Assembly: GCF_041296385.1 (NCBI RefSeq)
Contig: NC_091013.1
Span: forward strand, 9,128,001 to 9,192,000
Length of the DNA stretch: 64,000 bases
Reading direction: 5' to 3'
Source of the DNA: Aphelocoma coerulescens
Taxonomy: Eukaryota; Chordata; Aves; Passeriformes; Corvidae
Part shown: positions 48,874-61,547 of the stretch, one piece after another
Layout of the letters: each line of letters starts with the position of its first letter
Numbering within the stretch: position 1 is the first letter of the stretch
Program-made: the position numbers and the translations under genes
Notes under the pieces: model-generated
Told to the model about the DNA's origin: nothing
The model's input: the letters and a program-made list of their open reading frames with translations, nothing else
Database searches by the model: none

Positions 48874-51800
48874 GTAAAATTATATATCCATATATATATT
48901 TTTATATAGTATGCATTCACTAGTTAAGCAACAATTTTTACCCACAGTGGTAACAGAATTCTCAATATAGTGGCACACACTTTAAAGTCACTGAACCATT
49001 AAGGTTTTTCTTTTAATCAGGATTTGGCTCGCACAACATTGTGTACTTCAGCTTGATTTTAAAGGTCTTATTTCCCAAGTGTTAAGCTTTTTACATATCT
49101 ATGATGGTCCCTGCTCTGACCTTTTTCTTCCTCATTCCAAATAGCATCAAATGTTCTTAGAAATCCAGGCTCCAGTGCAGTGTGAGGGGTCACTGGGCAG
49201 AGGTATTTAGAAGATAAGGATAAGACTTTTTTGCAAACCCTTGGTACTCTCTGTAACTGCTGTGAACAACAGGATGTGCCTGGAGTCTCTTTTGGAATTC
49301 AGTGCAATGTAGCACAGACCCAGGTGTGTTACACAAGAGTGTCTCTTTTTTTATCTCTTATTTCTCTAAAACCCAATTACACAAGTCAAATTTATACAAT
49401 CAAATCATCCCATAATTGTCCTGCCAAACCATTAACCTGCTTCTACACATTTTCCACAGCTCTATGAATTCTTTTGTCTACCTTCTCTACTCAAGAGTTC
49501 TACAACCCTTCAACAGATACATATTTCTGTTGCTGTCTGAAAATGTTGAGTTTCTGAAATTCTGAAGTTTTGAAGTTCTGAAGTTCTTAAATTGCATGAA
49601 ATCTCAATCTGAATTGCAGTCAGCAAGGAATTTAAAGGAAAGCAGTGTGGGGGGGTTAATTTTATCTTTTTTATTTTAGTCACAAAGTTGTCAGGACTAG
49701 TTATTTGACTTGGTTAGGAAAGCTGTCAGAGTGTGCTGGGCATGCAGATGTGGATTTTCTCTTGGTGAAGTCTGTGTTGTCTGTACAGTTTAGCAATGTA
49801 CATGATAGCTAGATCCAACATTTTTTACAAGTAGCAGAAAAGATCCTGCTGAATAAGGAGGTTTAACATTTAAGCGGGTCTGCGTTCTCTCCCTTAGACA
49901 TCCCATAATAAATTTTATCACAGTTAAATCATATGTTTGGCTTTGTGGTAGGGTATGTGCTTAATTGAAATATTAGCTGCTAGCAGTTGGATTCACAAGT
50001 CAGATTATTCATTAGAGGGAAAGATGCATTTGGTTTGTTCAGTTCTTGGCTCAGTAGCATATTTGAATCTGTTGAATTTCAGGTAGGTAAGACAATCCCC
50101 AGATAGCAAAGAATTTAAATTTAAACATCTGCCTCACTTGCACTGTAATTACAGGAAATGTAAATGTGTATTTTAGTCATGTGTTCTAACTGCTGTGGTG
50201 TCAATGGAGGTGGGATTATTTGTGTGGCTAATTGTTTTGAAAAATACTATAGTATGTCATTAATCTATATGTTCACCTCAAAATCATATACTTCTCCTTG
50301 CCTATAAGATATACCCAGGATCAATAATGCTGTAGCTCCAGTTCTTGCCAGATGGGGTCTTTAAAGCTGTTCTCTGAAAGGAGGGAATAATTTAATTAAA
50401 ATGAACATCATATCCTTCGTACTCTGCTGCTTTCATTCTTCCCTAGATATTTTGTAATACTAATACTAAGATTAAAAAATTATTCAAAATATTTTTTTAT
50501 GGGAAAGATAATGAATTTTTCACATTCTCATTAAAAATTGATATCTTCCAGTTACCAGGGGGAATTTGGATTCCCTGATTCACTTTTCTGTCACAAAGCC
50601 TGAATGATTAGGCAGGGCCTGTGTTGATTTGATAAAGGCATTGGGATTGTACCTGCCTGGGTGTATTTGCAAAAAAGAATGCATATCACCAGTACCTCTC
50701 TTCTCTTTATGTAAGTCTCAGCAAAAATTTATTTATCTTTCTCTTCTACCTTTTATGATGCACACAGGATCTTACTTTCAGCTTTTACAATATTTATGTG
50801 AAATCCTTCCTGTTTACCTGAAGATGAGGTTGATACATTCAGTCACCAACATTAGTAACAATCTTGCATCTTACAATAATATTTAGGTTTAAGCAATATT
50901 TATTTCTTTAACTGAATCACTGATACCAAGCTCAAAAAACCCACCCAGGCCCCAAACCAACAAAAGGAAAAGAGAATGTGGGCACTCCTGCTGTGTCTGC
51001 TGTGTATGAAAGACAAGGATGTGCTGTAACTGTAACCCAGACTTTGCCTTTATTTCAATGTGATGTTTATTCTTTATTTCCATGTGATGCCCATAAGTCA
51101 AAGTATGGAAGTCAACAGAGGGGATTTTGGTGTTAAGTACAGAACATCATTTGTGTATTCTTAGCAGAATGCAGAACCAGGACTTATATTGCAAATAGCT
51201 GAAAAGTGTTTGAATCGTGACCTTTACTATAACAAGGAGTAATACCTCACAGCCATTGAAGCATGCAGCACAAAATTCTTCATTGTACATCAAAGTTTAT
51301 GTTAACAATGGACATAAGATGCTTTATTACACTCTAGTCACTTGGTCTAGTATCATCTTCTGCTGAGTGGAGGCAAATTAAGCTTACTTTGCACAGTAAC
51401 AGCATCTTTTGAGATGACAAAACATTCAAAGGGTCGTGAGAGCATTGGAAGAGTGTTTTACTTTCTCAGACTCCTCTTGCTAGGACATTATTTATACCAT
51501 GTGGTAGTCTATGTTCAAGGATTTGGCTCTTTTTACTGTTAATAAGGTGCATTAGGTAAAACCTGTGTTTTCAAAAATAGTTAAAACCTTTGAAATTTAT
51601 TTACTTATTATTTATTTACCTGAACCTTAAATACTTTCCGCATTCACGATAATTTTATTTTCACAAATCTTCTCTTACTTGAGAGAAGGAATTTAGCATT
51701 TTATTCCTTTTAAATCAGGGAAACAGAGGTACAGGTGTAATAAACGTTTTCCCTATTAAAGCCATGGTCATTTCAAAACAAAACCCAGAGGCTTGAAAGA

Positions 51801-54800
51801 TGAGCAGATCCTCTTTTCTCATAATCATTTGGTGAAGCATTGGGAAAACAATTTTCATACAAAGTCCAAAAGGAGACTTAAAATGAAAACTATCCCAGGC
51901 AACCATCAAGAAGTCTGTGAAACTTTGCGATGTGACTGTTTCTTTTATCTCTAAATTAGAACTATTAACTGCCTCTTTAGGGTGTTAAATTCAGTCTAGT
52001 TAACATGAGAGGATTTTTGTAACAGATGAACTTAAGGAATGCAAACCATGTTTTTTGATGGCCTTGTTTGCCTGCTTGTGTTACAAGAATGTTTTGTACA
52101 CTGAGATGGAAACTAGTATTGCAACAATTTCTGGTGTTGAATTGTCTTTTATCTGATTGCTTCGCAAGCACTGAAAATCCCTTATAAATTAAGTAATTTT
52201 CTTCTTCAGAAAGATATTAAGATAAAACAAAGATTATATGCCCATAAAGATTGATATCTATTAATTACAGTGGGCCCTGCCTTTTACACAATGCATGCCA
52301 GTAATGTCAGCTGATCCCTGAGGTTTGTTGCCTTTTTTTATTACCTCTGCTACATACAACCAGCAGAAGCCACAACCTGAATTGCATGCTGTCCTCTTAG
52401 GGGCTGTTCCAATTTCTTTTTTTCGAGCCATTGTATACAATTTTCTCTTTTCCATTAAAGAGGAAAATAAGAATTTGATTGCTGAAAAGAACTGGTATTC
52501 AGACCTGTGTGAACAACACATTTTCTACATGCACAAACAAGCAAATCAGTTTTATCACACATAATAGCACATGACACTACACAATATAATGTCTTGTCAG
52601 TAGCTGTTGAGGAAATTTTGGATAATCCTTATCTTTCCAGCTTACTTTACATCTCTTCAGATATAAAATCACAAGCTGTATCCTATTAATCTTTTCTTTT
52701 TACTGATATATCCCTTTTCCAAATCAAGAATTAATTTTTATGTTTTCTTTCTTTGATCTACAAATTTACCCAGTTCTCCCAACTCTGAATGAAGTGCAAA
52801 TGCCTTTTTTCCTGCTTTCTGGTACCTCTACTTTTTGGTACCAATCTTAGTGATTGAAGAAATACAAGGAGGTTTTTTCAGACTTCTTGAAGCCTATTTA
52901 CTTCTAGAGTTTCTCCATTTGGTATACAATGTTGATTAGCCTGGGTTGCCTTCTGCAGTTGTTGTTCATCTCTGCAATTACAAGCATGTTTAAATGATTC
53001 AAGATGACAGTGAGAGATCCAGTGATGCCAAATTACTTAGCTGACCAAGGAGAATTTTGGTGGCAATTCATTTGTTTTACCTCTCTAAAAACCAGAACAT
53101 TGGTGATGAAGCACTGTCACAGAAAAAAGCAGGGACTGAAAACAAGTCAGTGTTATTCAGTAGACAAATTAAAAGTGAAACCCGTTTTTAACAATGGGCT
53201 TAATTAACTCTCAGAACAATTCTCAGTGAAACATGGAGGATTCACTATCACTGACAAGTTTTAAATCAAGTAGCTGTGTTTTTTTTCTAATTAAATTCTG
53301 TTGTTCAAGAAGAGTTATCGAGACTGAACCTTGATTTTTTTCAAATGAGTTCTGAGAAATCCTATGTGTTTAAGTCAAGTTAGGTGATCATAATGACTGG
53401 AATGTTTAGCAGTGAAAAAATGAAAAAAAGATCTCTGCAGAGTTGTGGGTAAGTAAGTATGACTTAAACATGCTTTTATTAGTAGAACCCAAAATGGCAA
53501 AAATACTTTGAAGTTTCTGAATCAACATTTTAAGAATTTCCACTATATTATTTTTCTTACTCTTTTACTACATCAGGATGAAAAAAGGGTCAAGAAGTCA
53601 AGTACCATCAACAAATACAAACTGTACAAGCTTTCCTTTCTTCACCATTGCAGCCTCTAAAGAATCAACATTTTAAGTTTTTTGGTCATTATTCTATATA
53701 CAAATGGAAGATATCTAAAAATGAAATTAAATTTTGACATCAAATATATTCAATCAGAAAAAACTATAGATTTGTAGGAAAATGAACTACTATTTTTTAA
53801 CTCTTTTTTTCCACTCTTCTCCAGCTCCTTGCTGCTGTGTATCAGAAAATAAACTTTTAATTTTTTTTCCTTTAGGTTGATACCAAATGACAGTTTGAAA
53901 AGATCTGTTCCTTGTCATCTTTACACACAGCAATTTTTTTCCTCTGCCTTTTTTTTCAGTTGGCACTTTTGACAGACAGCTATTGGGAAATGCATTTGTC
54001 CCTACATTTGTTCAGTGTTTGACTGCAAATCACTTATGCCTTGAGCTGCTTTAGAGACTAAACCATATGGAGAGAAAAAATGTCTTAGATTTGAAGGCTG
54101 GCAGCTTCTTGTTTTGACAGATTTAAAATGGATTATCTTGATTGATGAAGTTACTTGCATGAAAATTTTCATTCCCAGTTATCTCACCACAAGTTATTGT
54201 CAGTGGAAGTTACAGTTATAGACCTAAAATGTCTCCTTTCTATTCCAGAAAGGTATTGTAGTCTTATCTATGGCTGTATTTTAACTAAGTTTTAGGAAAT
54301 AATCAGAAATGATCGGTTTTCTTCCTTTCTGAATCAAAAGTCATCTGGTCCCTTACTGGGAACTCAAACAGTTTGTGCAAAAAATAAGTAAAAGCTAAAT
54401 TTTAGACATTTGTTTTGCATTTCATGTGAAAATGAAGTAGTCATCTTGCCTCCTGAATTGTGGCTGATTGTGTGTGATTTCCATTTCTGGATCCCCACAG
54501 AGGTTTGGGATCTGCAGCAGCTGCCCCTGTTTGGAAACACTGCAGCTCCCAATTACCATTGAGTCATCCAAAACCTGTCTTCTGTGTCAGTATGATTCAG
54601 AATTATCCTGAAACTGTCAAGTTATTTGGGTCCTTGATCCCTTCCAGAATATCTTAATATTAAGTCCCACTTTTAGCTTCATTTTGTTTTTTAATCTAGT
54701 TCATTTCCTATCTGTCTACTGCTAAGCATTTTGTTCTTTTTCTCGAGGTCCTCAAGCATATCCCCCTATATTAATCTCTGAATTCCAGGGGTCACCAGCT

Positions 54801-55901
54801 CATATATTTATTGGATTTTTGGAATAATGATTACAGTTTGCTCTAAATTACAGCTACAGGGGTGATTTTAACCTTGTTCACACAACAGGAATTAACACAC
54901 AGTCCCCAGCCATGAACTGCTAATTGTCCTTATGGCTGAAAACTTATGCTACATTTCAACTACCCCTCAGGGAACTAGGAGAATTTTAATAATTATCATA
55001 TTAACCACAGAAATTCAAGGGGATAAAATATTATGATGCCTGAATGAAGTCTTAATGAAATTTAAATATGATCTGTAACTATACCTGAGTCTGGCGGGTG
55101 AGTAGCTATGTGTCACATCCACCGATCCAACAACTCCCAGATCTTTGTAGTGGGGTTAAAATATTTCTGGATATTTATAAACTGATGTGTCCTAACATGG
55201 TATAATGATTGAGTAGCAGGGATATACATAACCAGCATGTGAGATCACACTGACAATAAAAGATGATATTGTGTAGACATGTGGATTTCAGAGTATGAAA
55301 AAATGGATTCTGTCGGAAATTGTTACTTGTTAAAAAAAGAACAAGTCAGTGTGAGTTACCAGTTTGTCCATAAAAATCAAAAATGTCTCTGAAGTAGAAA
55401 GGCACTTGACAGCTCAACAGAGTTTCTTGCTAGAGAATATTGCTCATGGTTTTTTTTCTGTACTTCCCCTAGGGACAAATTATTGTTCTATGATAGTCTT
55501 GATAAACTCTGGAGCAGGTTTTGCATGTCAATGAGAGCAGTCAGAACATAAGAAGTATTCTATAAATTGTCATCCTAGAGATATGATTGCTGGCCTCTGT
55601 ATGAGGCCACTGCAGTCAAGTCAGTACTCATTCCTAAAAATAAGATAAAATCCAACAGCAGTGACATCCAGGCTGTTGTTTGACTACATCTTCTCCTGAC
55701 CAAGGAAGTAATCAAAATGACACCCTAACAAATACAAAAAAAAAAGGTCTTTTTCTGCTCTCAGGGATTTTCATTTCCTACATAAATTTTTATGAATTGA
55801 TGAGTCCTGCGACCTTGTTTTCAGAGCACATGATTTTTATCTTTTCTTTTTCACTTCCATAGAACACAGGAAACATCTTGAACCCGTAGCTGGCATTAGG
55901 A

Positions 55902-56311
55902 TGTGGTAGCCAGTTAACCCCCAATTCTGCGATGCCACGTTCCCCCTGTTCCCTGCCCTAGCCATGGCCTCTCCCTCGGTTTCTCCCTGTTGGCTCCTGT
56001 ACCCCAACCCTGCCCAGGGACCGCCCCTGGGCCCCTGACAAAAACTACACTGTGCCCAGAGCACGAGGTCTCTCTCTCTGCCTCTGAGGGCGCTGGGACA
56101 AGATGTGAATAAAGCCATCCCAAACCCTCCTGAGAGACCCCTCTCTGCCTTCTTTACCACCACTGCCCTGTAACCCTGCTGGCTGCCGGAGCCACATCGC
56201 GGGGCTGTCCGAAATGGGCTCCGGGATGTGACCAATTGCACGGCCCAGGGAAACGCCCGCTGTGCTCTCAGGGAGCTGCAGCCTGCTGGGCAGAGTCCAG
56301 CTGGTACCACA
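55902..56311 (+). mobile_element. Solo LTR of an ERVK-like element with 6-bp target duplication
   Basis: The block starts TGTGGTA and ends TACCACA, a perfect 7-bp terminal inverted repeat with the canonical TG...CA ends. It is flanked by ttagga (55896-55901) and ttagaa (56312-56317), a 6-bp target duplication with one mismatch. It is strikingly GC-rich in an AT-rich region. A polyadenylation signal AATAAA at 56108-56113 fixes the plus orientation. A 6-bp duplication is typical of class II (beta- or alpha-like) endogenous retroviruses. There is no internal sequence, so it is a solo LTR of 410 bp. The 157-codon antisense open frame across it is a by-product of high GC. Confidence 0.85.
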
Positions 56312-56453
56312 TTAGAAGGAGAAGAATGCTTGGTTTAAGTACCAAGTAGTCTGTTGCTGTTGTTGTTATGTCTTAGGCTATTTCTGTGTGGAGTCCACAT
56401 TCCCTGAAGGCATCGGCTCCAGCTAAGCCCCAATTGCTTCAGTTACATTGCAG

Positions 56454-56522
56454 CAATATCTGGGCTGACCTTTGAAGATTTTACCTATAAGGACAAAGAC
56501 AAAGAACTCTATCTGAAAAGCT
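56454..56522 (+). CDS. Weak candidate exon, product not recognised
   Basis: In the frame x-ca-ata it reads ISGLTFEDFTYKDKDKELYL then KS, with phase 1 in and out and a GTGAAC donor. The surrounding open frame is longer than the exon (56404-56548). The acceptor (ttcagttacattgcag) is mediocre. Phase fits between the candidates at 48829 and 61437. The charged peptide looks protein-like but is not recognised. It lies 140 bases after a solo LTR, which argues for caution. Confidence 0.2.
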
Positions 56523-57212
56523 GTGAACAGGAGAAAAGTTTCATTTAAGGGGCCAACTTTTAGAATAGTTAAAGACTGAACCTGCAGCTCTAAAAACCGG
56601 TGCTCTGCCTAAGGATTTTTAATGCAATATAAAATTTTCTTTTGTATTTTATTTGCTCTTGTGCTTTGTAGGTAGGAGCTTGACTATATATTCCCATTTA
56701 AGTCTGATTTCTTTTATTTTCAAGTGGAATAATAAGTGTAACTAATTTCTTCAGAATTTTGGAATCTGGAGATTACCTGCTGACACGTGTCATGGTTTAA
56801 CATTGAGGCTGGCATTGCCTCATGTTGGGTTTTAGGATGTCAAGCACAAAACAGAGTGGGTCAAGAGGATACGTAAGTGGAGCAAGAAAAAAATACTTGC
56901 CTAATTTGATAGGCTAAGAAAAAGTTACTGTTAGTCCACTTACAATCATACTATTGTTCTTAGCTATGAAATACATGTAGCATATTGTGAGTTCTGTCAT
57001 TCACAGAACCACTGTTTTATGACACAAGTCAAATTAATGGGAAAACGTTACTTTTAAAGAGGGATTCCTCTTACCATCTTTATCTATTTTCTTGAGCACT
57101 AAGAAACCTAAAAAGAGAAAAACTGCAGAGGTCAATTCTGCTTTACTACAGAAACTTGTAAACCTCACATGATGAAGACTGTACTTACCAGGGTTATGAA
57201 AATGGTAACTCG

Positions 57213-57267
57213 AGATATATAGATATATAGATATATAGATATATAGATATATAGATATATAGATATG
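57213..57267. repeat. Tandem (agatatat)n, about seven copies
   Basis: Six perfect 8-bp units agatatat followed by agatatg. It is a microsatellite-like array of alternating purine and pyrimidine with a high AT content. Confidence 0.95.
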
Positions 57268-60013
57268 ACTGACAGTTACACTGTTTCCCGTTACTGTCAA
57301 GCAGTACAGTTTTTGGTTGTATGTAACAAGTAGAAGGATGTAACAGCACTGGTGTCCTTAGTGATTTCACAACACTTTGCAGATTTTGACTAAAATCTGC
57401 CATAGCTTCAGAACTTGACTGTGCTTTCAGAGATCAGACTAAGAGATACATATATCCATGAAGTTTAAAATGAAAGTAAAACCACATCTGTCAAAAGTAA
57501 TCAGACATTTGACATATGTCAGAAATTCAATTACAACTGAACTGAAGCAATTACAGTTTCCTTTCAGCCATGAACTCAAGACACTTTTGTGTATGTTCCA
57601 ATCTAGAAAAAGATTAAGAAATAGGGAAACTGTCATAGTCTTAATTTACTTTCTAGTACTTTATCTTAGGGTAACGTGAACTTTTCTTAAGAGAAAGGAC
57701 AATGTTTGGTGGTGTTTTTTGTGTCTGGGCACTAAATTGAAAATCACACTTGTTTAAGAAGCATATGCCATTTCTTGTGTGGCTCTTGCATTTTCAAAAT
57801 ATTTTCGTGGTTATTTTCTACTTTGTTGAGATTTTAGGCAGGTTGTACTGGTAGAGTGTTTTGTTATACACACATTGTGTAACTAACTCACTGTAGCAGA
57901 GGGGCAGAGAGGTTGAGTGGGTGTAGTTTTTCTTTTCCAAAATAGAGAATGTAAGATCCTATTTTTAAAAAAATATGGCCATCCATCCCTCCATTTAGCT
58001 CAGCACTCTCCATCCACACTGAGTTTCTGGTCTTTCTTCTATATAACTACTTATCAATTAATCTCTCTTGAGACTCCAAGTGTACTTAAAAGTGTGCATA
58101 ACCAAAATGACTATTTAGCTAAGGAAAGGAAAATTGACCTAATTGAGTAACTGAGTTTTTACTTTTCTGTTGTTTAATGTGTCACAAATAGAATCACTGA
58201 GAGGAGAGGTGTAGTATTGCATCTTTTACATTGCTGATTTCGAAGAGGTTTTGCATCTTTGGCTTTGAATTTTGCTTCCTGCTTTCAGTGAGTCTGGATC
58301 TAGGAGATTACTATGTTGCAGACCTTTAGATTTTGGATTCCAGGATGATCTACAGAATTTTATCAGCATAAAGTTGTAATCAGGAAAATAAGGATGATAA
58401 ACAATTTTTAAATGTATGAACTGGTCAAAGGAGGTTGAGGTAGACCTACCATCTGTCAGATTATTGGGGGAAAAAAGTAGATTTGGAAGGAAAAAGCAAG
58501 AGAAATGGCTGTGAAGTTTTAGAACAACTGTTGGACCATAGGATAAATAGAAAACTTACTACTTTCATTCCTGATTATTCTTCACTCCTTACTCTTATCT
58601 ATTTGCCATTGCCTGTGCCAAATGACTTTAATATAATAGTCTGGCCTCCTCCACACATTCTGCTCTCTCTCTCTGCCGTAGCTTCATTTTGCAAGTTACT
58701 GTCTATGCCTGTTACCCTTTTGCTGGTTCCTCAGGTGCTTTGTTTGTTCATTTTTCCATCCCTATTGCTGAACTATTCCCTGTCTTTACAATGATTTTCC
58801 TTCTCTGACATTTGCCTCAGTTTGCTCTGTAGTGCTCGGTTCAGCCTTGCTTCTTTGGTGTTCTCATATCCTTCATATGGATGTGTCTTTCCTGATGTGC
58901 TACCTGACTGGATTTCTGTAAAATGAACCCCAAGCCCATCACCCCAGCACCTCTGAAGGGAAATTGCAAAGCTATCCCATGGTGTCAAGGCAAATACATA
59001 AGCAGAAATGTAAAATGTAATTGAATGTGGCACCTGTATGAATGTTGGTCCATTTTTTTTTGTTTGTTTTTTATACAGCTCTTTAATACCTACCCAAAGC
59101 TGCAGGTACCAGGGTTTCAGAGAAAAGAAGGATGATTTGTGATTAAATCAGTTTAGGATTTTACATGATTTGTATATTACTGCAGAAGATTATTAGATCA
59201 AAATTTATAATCAGATGTGATAAGGAAGTGATATTTGGAGTTAAAAAACATTGTTTATTCTCTATAAGAGAATGTGATTTTCTTGTTCTGTTACATGTAT
59301 TTTAAGTTTTCTCAGAGGTAAAGATCTTAAGTATAATTTTGCTTGCTTTGGTTATCACCAGAGAAGTGAATTACTGTACTTAGCAACATTTTTTCCTCAC
59401 TGTGCTTAGCCATTGTAAGCAGAGTTGTTACTGCACTTCAAGAATAAATAAATAAATAAAAATAGATGTTTCTGTCAAAACATTTTGTTTTTTACTGAAA
59501 CTGCACTGTAAGCTATTAGTTAGAGAAGGATAATTTTATAAATGGAAAGAAAACCTTATACTTGGCCTTTTAGACATGCTTCATTTAAAAACAAAATAAA
59601 TTGCATTAAATGAAACAACATATTTAATTACTGAGCCCTGTTCTCAATCCATTTATTTTCATCTAAATAGCAAACGTTTAACTTGTATCCATTATTTTGT
59701 ACCAGAAAGAAATTATTCTAAATGAAATCTCTTAATTAAATAATCCAGAAAAGCTCTGCCAGGAGTATGCAAAATTGTATTAACACAAGATCCATAAAAT
59801 GTGAACAAATCTTATAAACATGCTCTAATACATTTTATTGTGTGCGTATGGTAGTGACGTTGTGAAGCCTTTATTTGTGCCATTTCTTTCTTAAAGCAAC
59901 TTTTAAAGTTTTAACCAGTCATTTGTGAAATTGTTTATTAGCATCTGAACTGCATATTCATGACTTAACTTTACAACTAAGTAATTCGTCAACTCAGAGG
60001 GATTTTATTATTC

Positions 60014-60318
60014 TGTATAGGTACCAAAAAGGAGGGTGCAAAAAGGATGGAAAAAGGCTCTTTTCAGTGGTGCCCAATGACAGGCAACACGGAAATTCTC
60101 ATCTGAGCAAAGGGAATGCTTTTTTTACTGTGAGGGTGATCTGGAATCTGTTTACTGGAACAGGTTGCCCAGAAAAAAATTACAGAGTCTCCATCCTTGG
60201 AGATATCCAAAGCCTTTTTGGACATGGTTCCAAGTAGGTGACTCTGCTTGGAGAGGGGTGTTGGGCCATTTGTCTGTCAGAGGTCCCTTCCAACTTCAAG
60301 TCTTCTGCGATTTTGTGA
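60014..60318 (+). mobile_element. CR1 LINE 3'-end fragment
   Basis: Sense CR1 with 'aaaggctcttttcagtggtg', 'ttactgtgagggtgatctgg', 'actggaacaggttgcccaga', 'gtccatccttggagatatcc'-like sequence and the end 'gaggtcccttccaacttcaa', then 'tcttctgcgattttgtga'. It is about 300 bp and moderately diverged. Confidence 0.92.
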
Positions 60319-60860
60319 GGCTGCCAGAGGAAAGGGAAAACACAACTCTACCTCTTGGTGTAAGTATCCATAACTCATGAAGCAGAGAGTCCTGTAGAAA
60401 TGCAATCATTGTGGACCATCTGAAAAAGGAACCTCTCTTGCATCCCACCTACCTAAATGAACTTTACTGAAGGAAGGGAAATGGTGATGTAAATATTAAA
60501 ACATAGGATGAGACTAATTCAATTTTTGGCATTTTGCATGGTCATTTTTATTAGTTCTTTTACTTTTTTGTATAGGGCTTGAAATAACTTGCAGTGCATT
60601 AAGTTCCATTGTATTCATCCCAGGTAAGATGCAAATAGGAGTGTCCTGCTTATTTGCCTTTAACTGTACCCAAAATCTAATTGTTACATCAGGGTGATCT
60701 CTTGTTCTGCCTTCGTGCTTTCCCTTTGAAGGGTGCACTGTTTTTGATGTCACCTGCAATTCACTGAGAAAAGTATCTGTGTCTGGTTTTGCAAACAAGG
60801 ATTTATTTTATATGAATTCTTAAAAACAGAAACAGACAAACCCTAGTGACCTGTCATGAC

Positions 60861-61012
60861 TTCAGAATTGCAGAATCACAGAACTGTTTACGCAGTAAGG
60901 AACCACTTGAGATAATCTTGTCCATCCAACCTCTCCATGGCTCAAGCAGGGTCATCTCCACCAGGTTGTCCAGGACCATGTCCAGTGAAGTTTTGAATAT
61001 CTCCACAGATGG
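60861..61012 (-). mobile_element. CR1 LINE 3'-end fragment, antisense
   Basis: Starts 'ttgcagaatcacagaactgt', then 'ccatccaacctctccatggc', 'caagcagggtcatctccacc' and 'gaagttttgaatatctccac'. This is the reverse complement of a CR1 3' end, about 150 bp. It faces the sense CR1 copy 540 bp upstream. Confidence 0.88.
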
Positions 61013-61436
61013 ATGCTGTTGGTTGTTGTGTGGTGACTGCAAATTCAGAAAATTTTATTTACATTTACTTACTGAGACTGAATAATTATAATACTGATGT
61101 AGCAAAACTAACACAGGCTGCTACTCTCACAGTTTTTTTTAATTAGAATCCATAACAAGGGATTGTGCTCATGTTTTAATGAAAGGGAATAAAAAATTCA
61201 AGCAGCCTCATTGGAAGCATAAAAAAAAAAGATGCAAACAAAAACCCACCCTTCCTAAGACTTAAGGCAGAAATGTTGTCTGTTCTTTATTAAACTCTTG
61301 AGATTTTGCAGTGAAACACTTCTGGGAGAGCTGCTATAAAAGATCTTAGTTTTCATGTGACCCAGGATTTTATCTCTTATAGCAGATGAAAATAAATTAA
61401 GAATACCTAGGCCTGACTTTTTTTTATGCATTTCAG

Positions 61437-61547
61437 ACACTGGTGTGCTGGCAATATCTCACTCTTTACTATCTGATATCAATTATCCTTTTGTGGATGA
61501 GTTCCTTGAGAAGGAATTAGCAGTAATTCCCCAGCAGCAGCTGCTGT
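61437..61547 (+). CDS. Candidate 109-111-nt exon, product not recognised
   Basis: The acceptor is a run of T then atgcatttcag. In phase 1 the reading is TGVLAISHSLLSDINYPF, then VDEFLEKELAVIPQQQLL, with good hydrophobic periodicity. Two overlapping donors are available: GTATGA (exon end 61547, phase 1) and GTGTAT (exon end 61545, phase 2). The second would join in phase to the candidate at 63910. The frame closes with a stop at 61581-61583 if no donor is used. The peptide is helical in character and unlike an ASH domain. It could belong to a different part of the same gene, to another gene on this strand, or be chance. Confidence 0.4.

Noticed and set aside
53959..54060. Strong acceptor followed by 32 open codons in phase 1
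   Set aside because: No acceptable GT donor before the stop.
55472..55560. Strong acceptor ttcccctag with two protein-like frames
   Set aside because: Both frames reach a stop without a reasonable donor.
55837..56310. 157-codon antisense open frame
   Set aside because: It runs across the GC-rich solo LTR in antisense; high GC removes stop codons and no domain is seen.
57458..57679. 73-codon open frame with a basic peptide
   Set aside because: No acceptor leads into it and no similarity is recognised; it is within the expected range for chance frames.
58483..58794. 103-codon hydrophobic open frame
   Set aside because: It comes from pyrimidine-rich intron DNA; leucine, serine and proline bias is what such sequence gives by chance.
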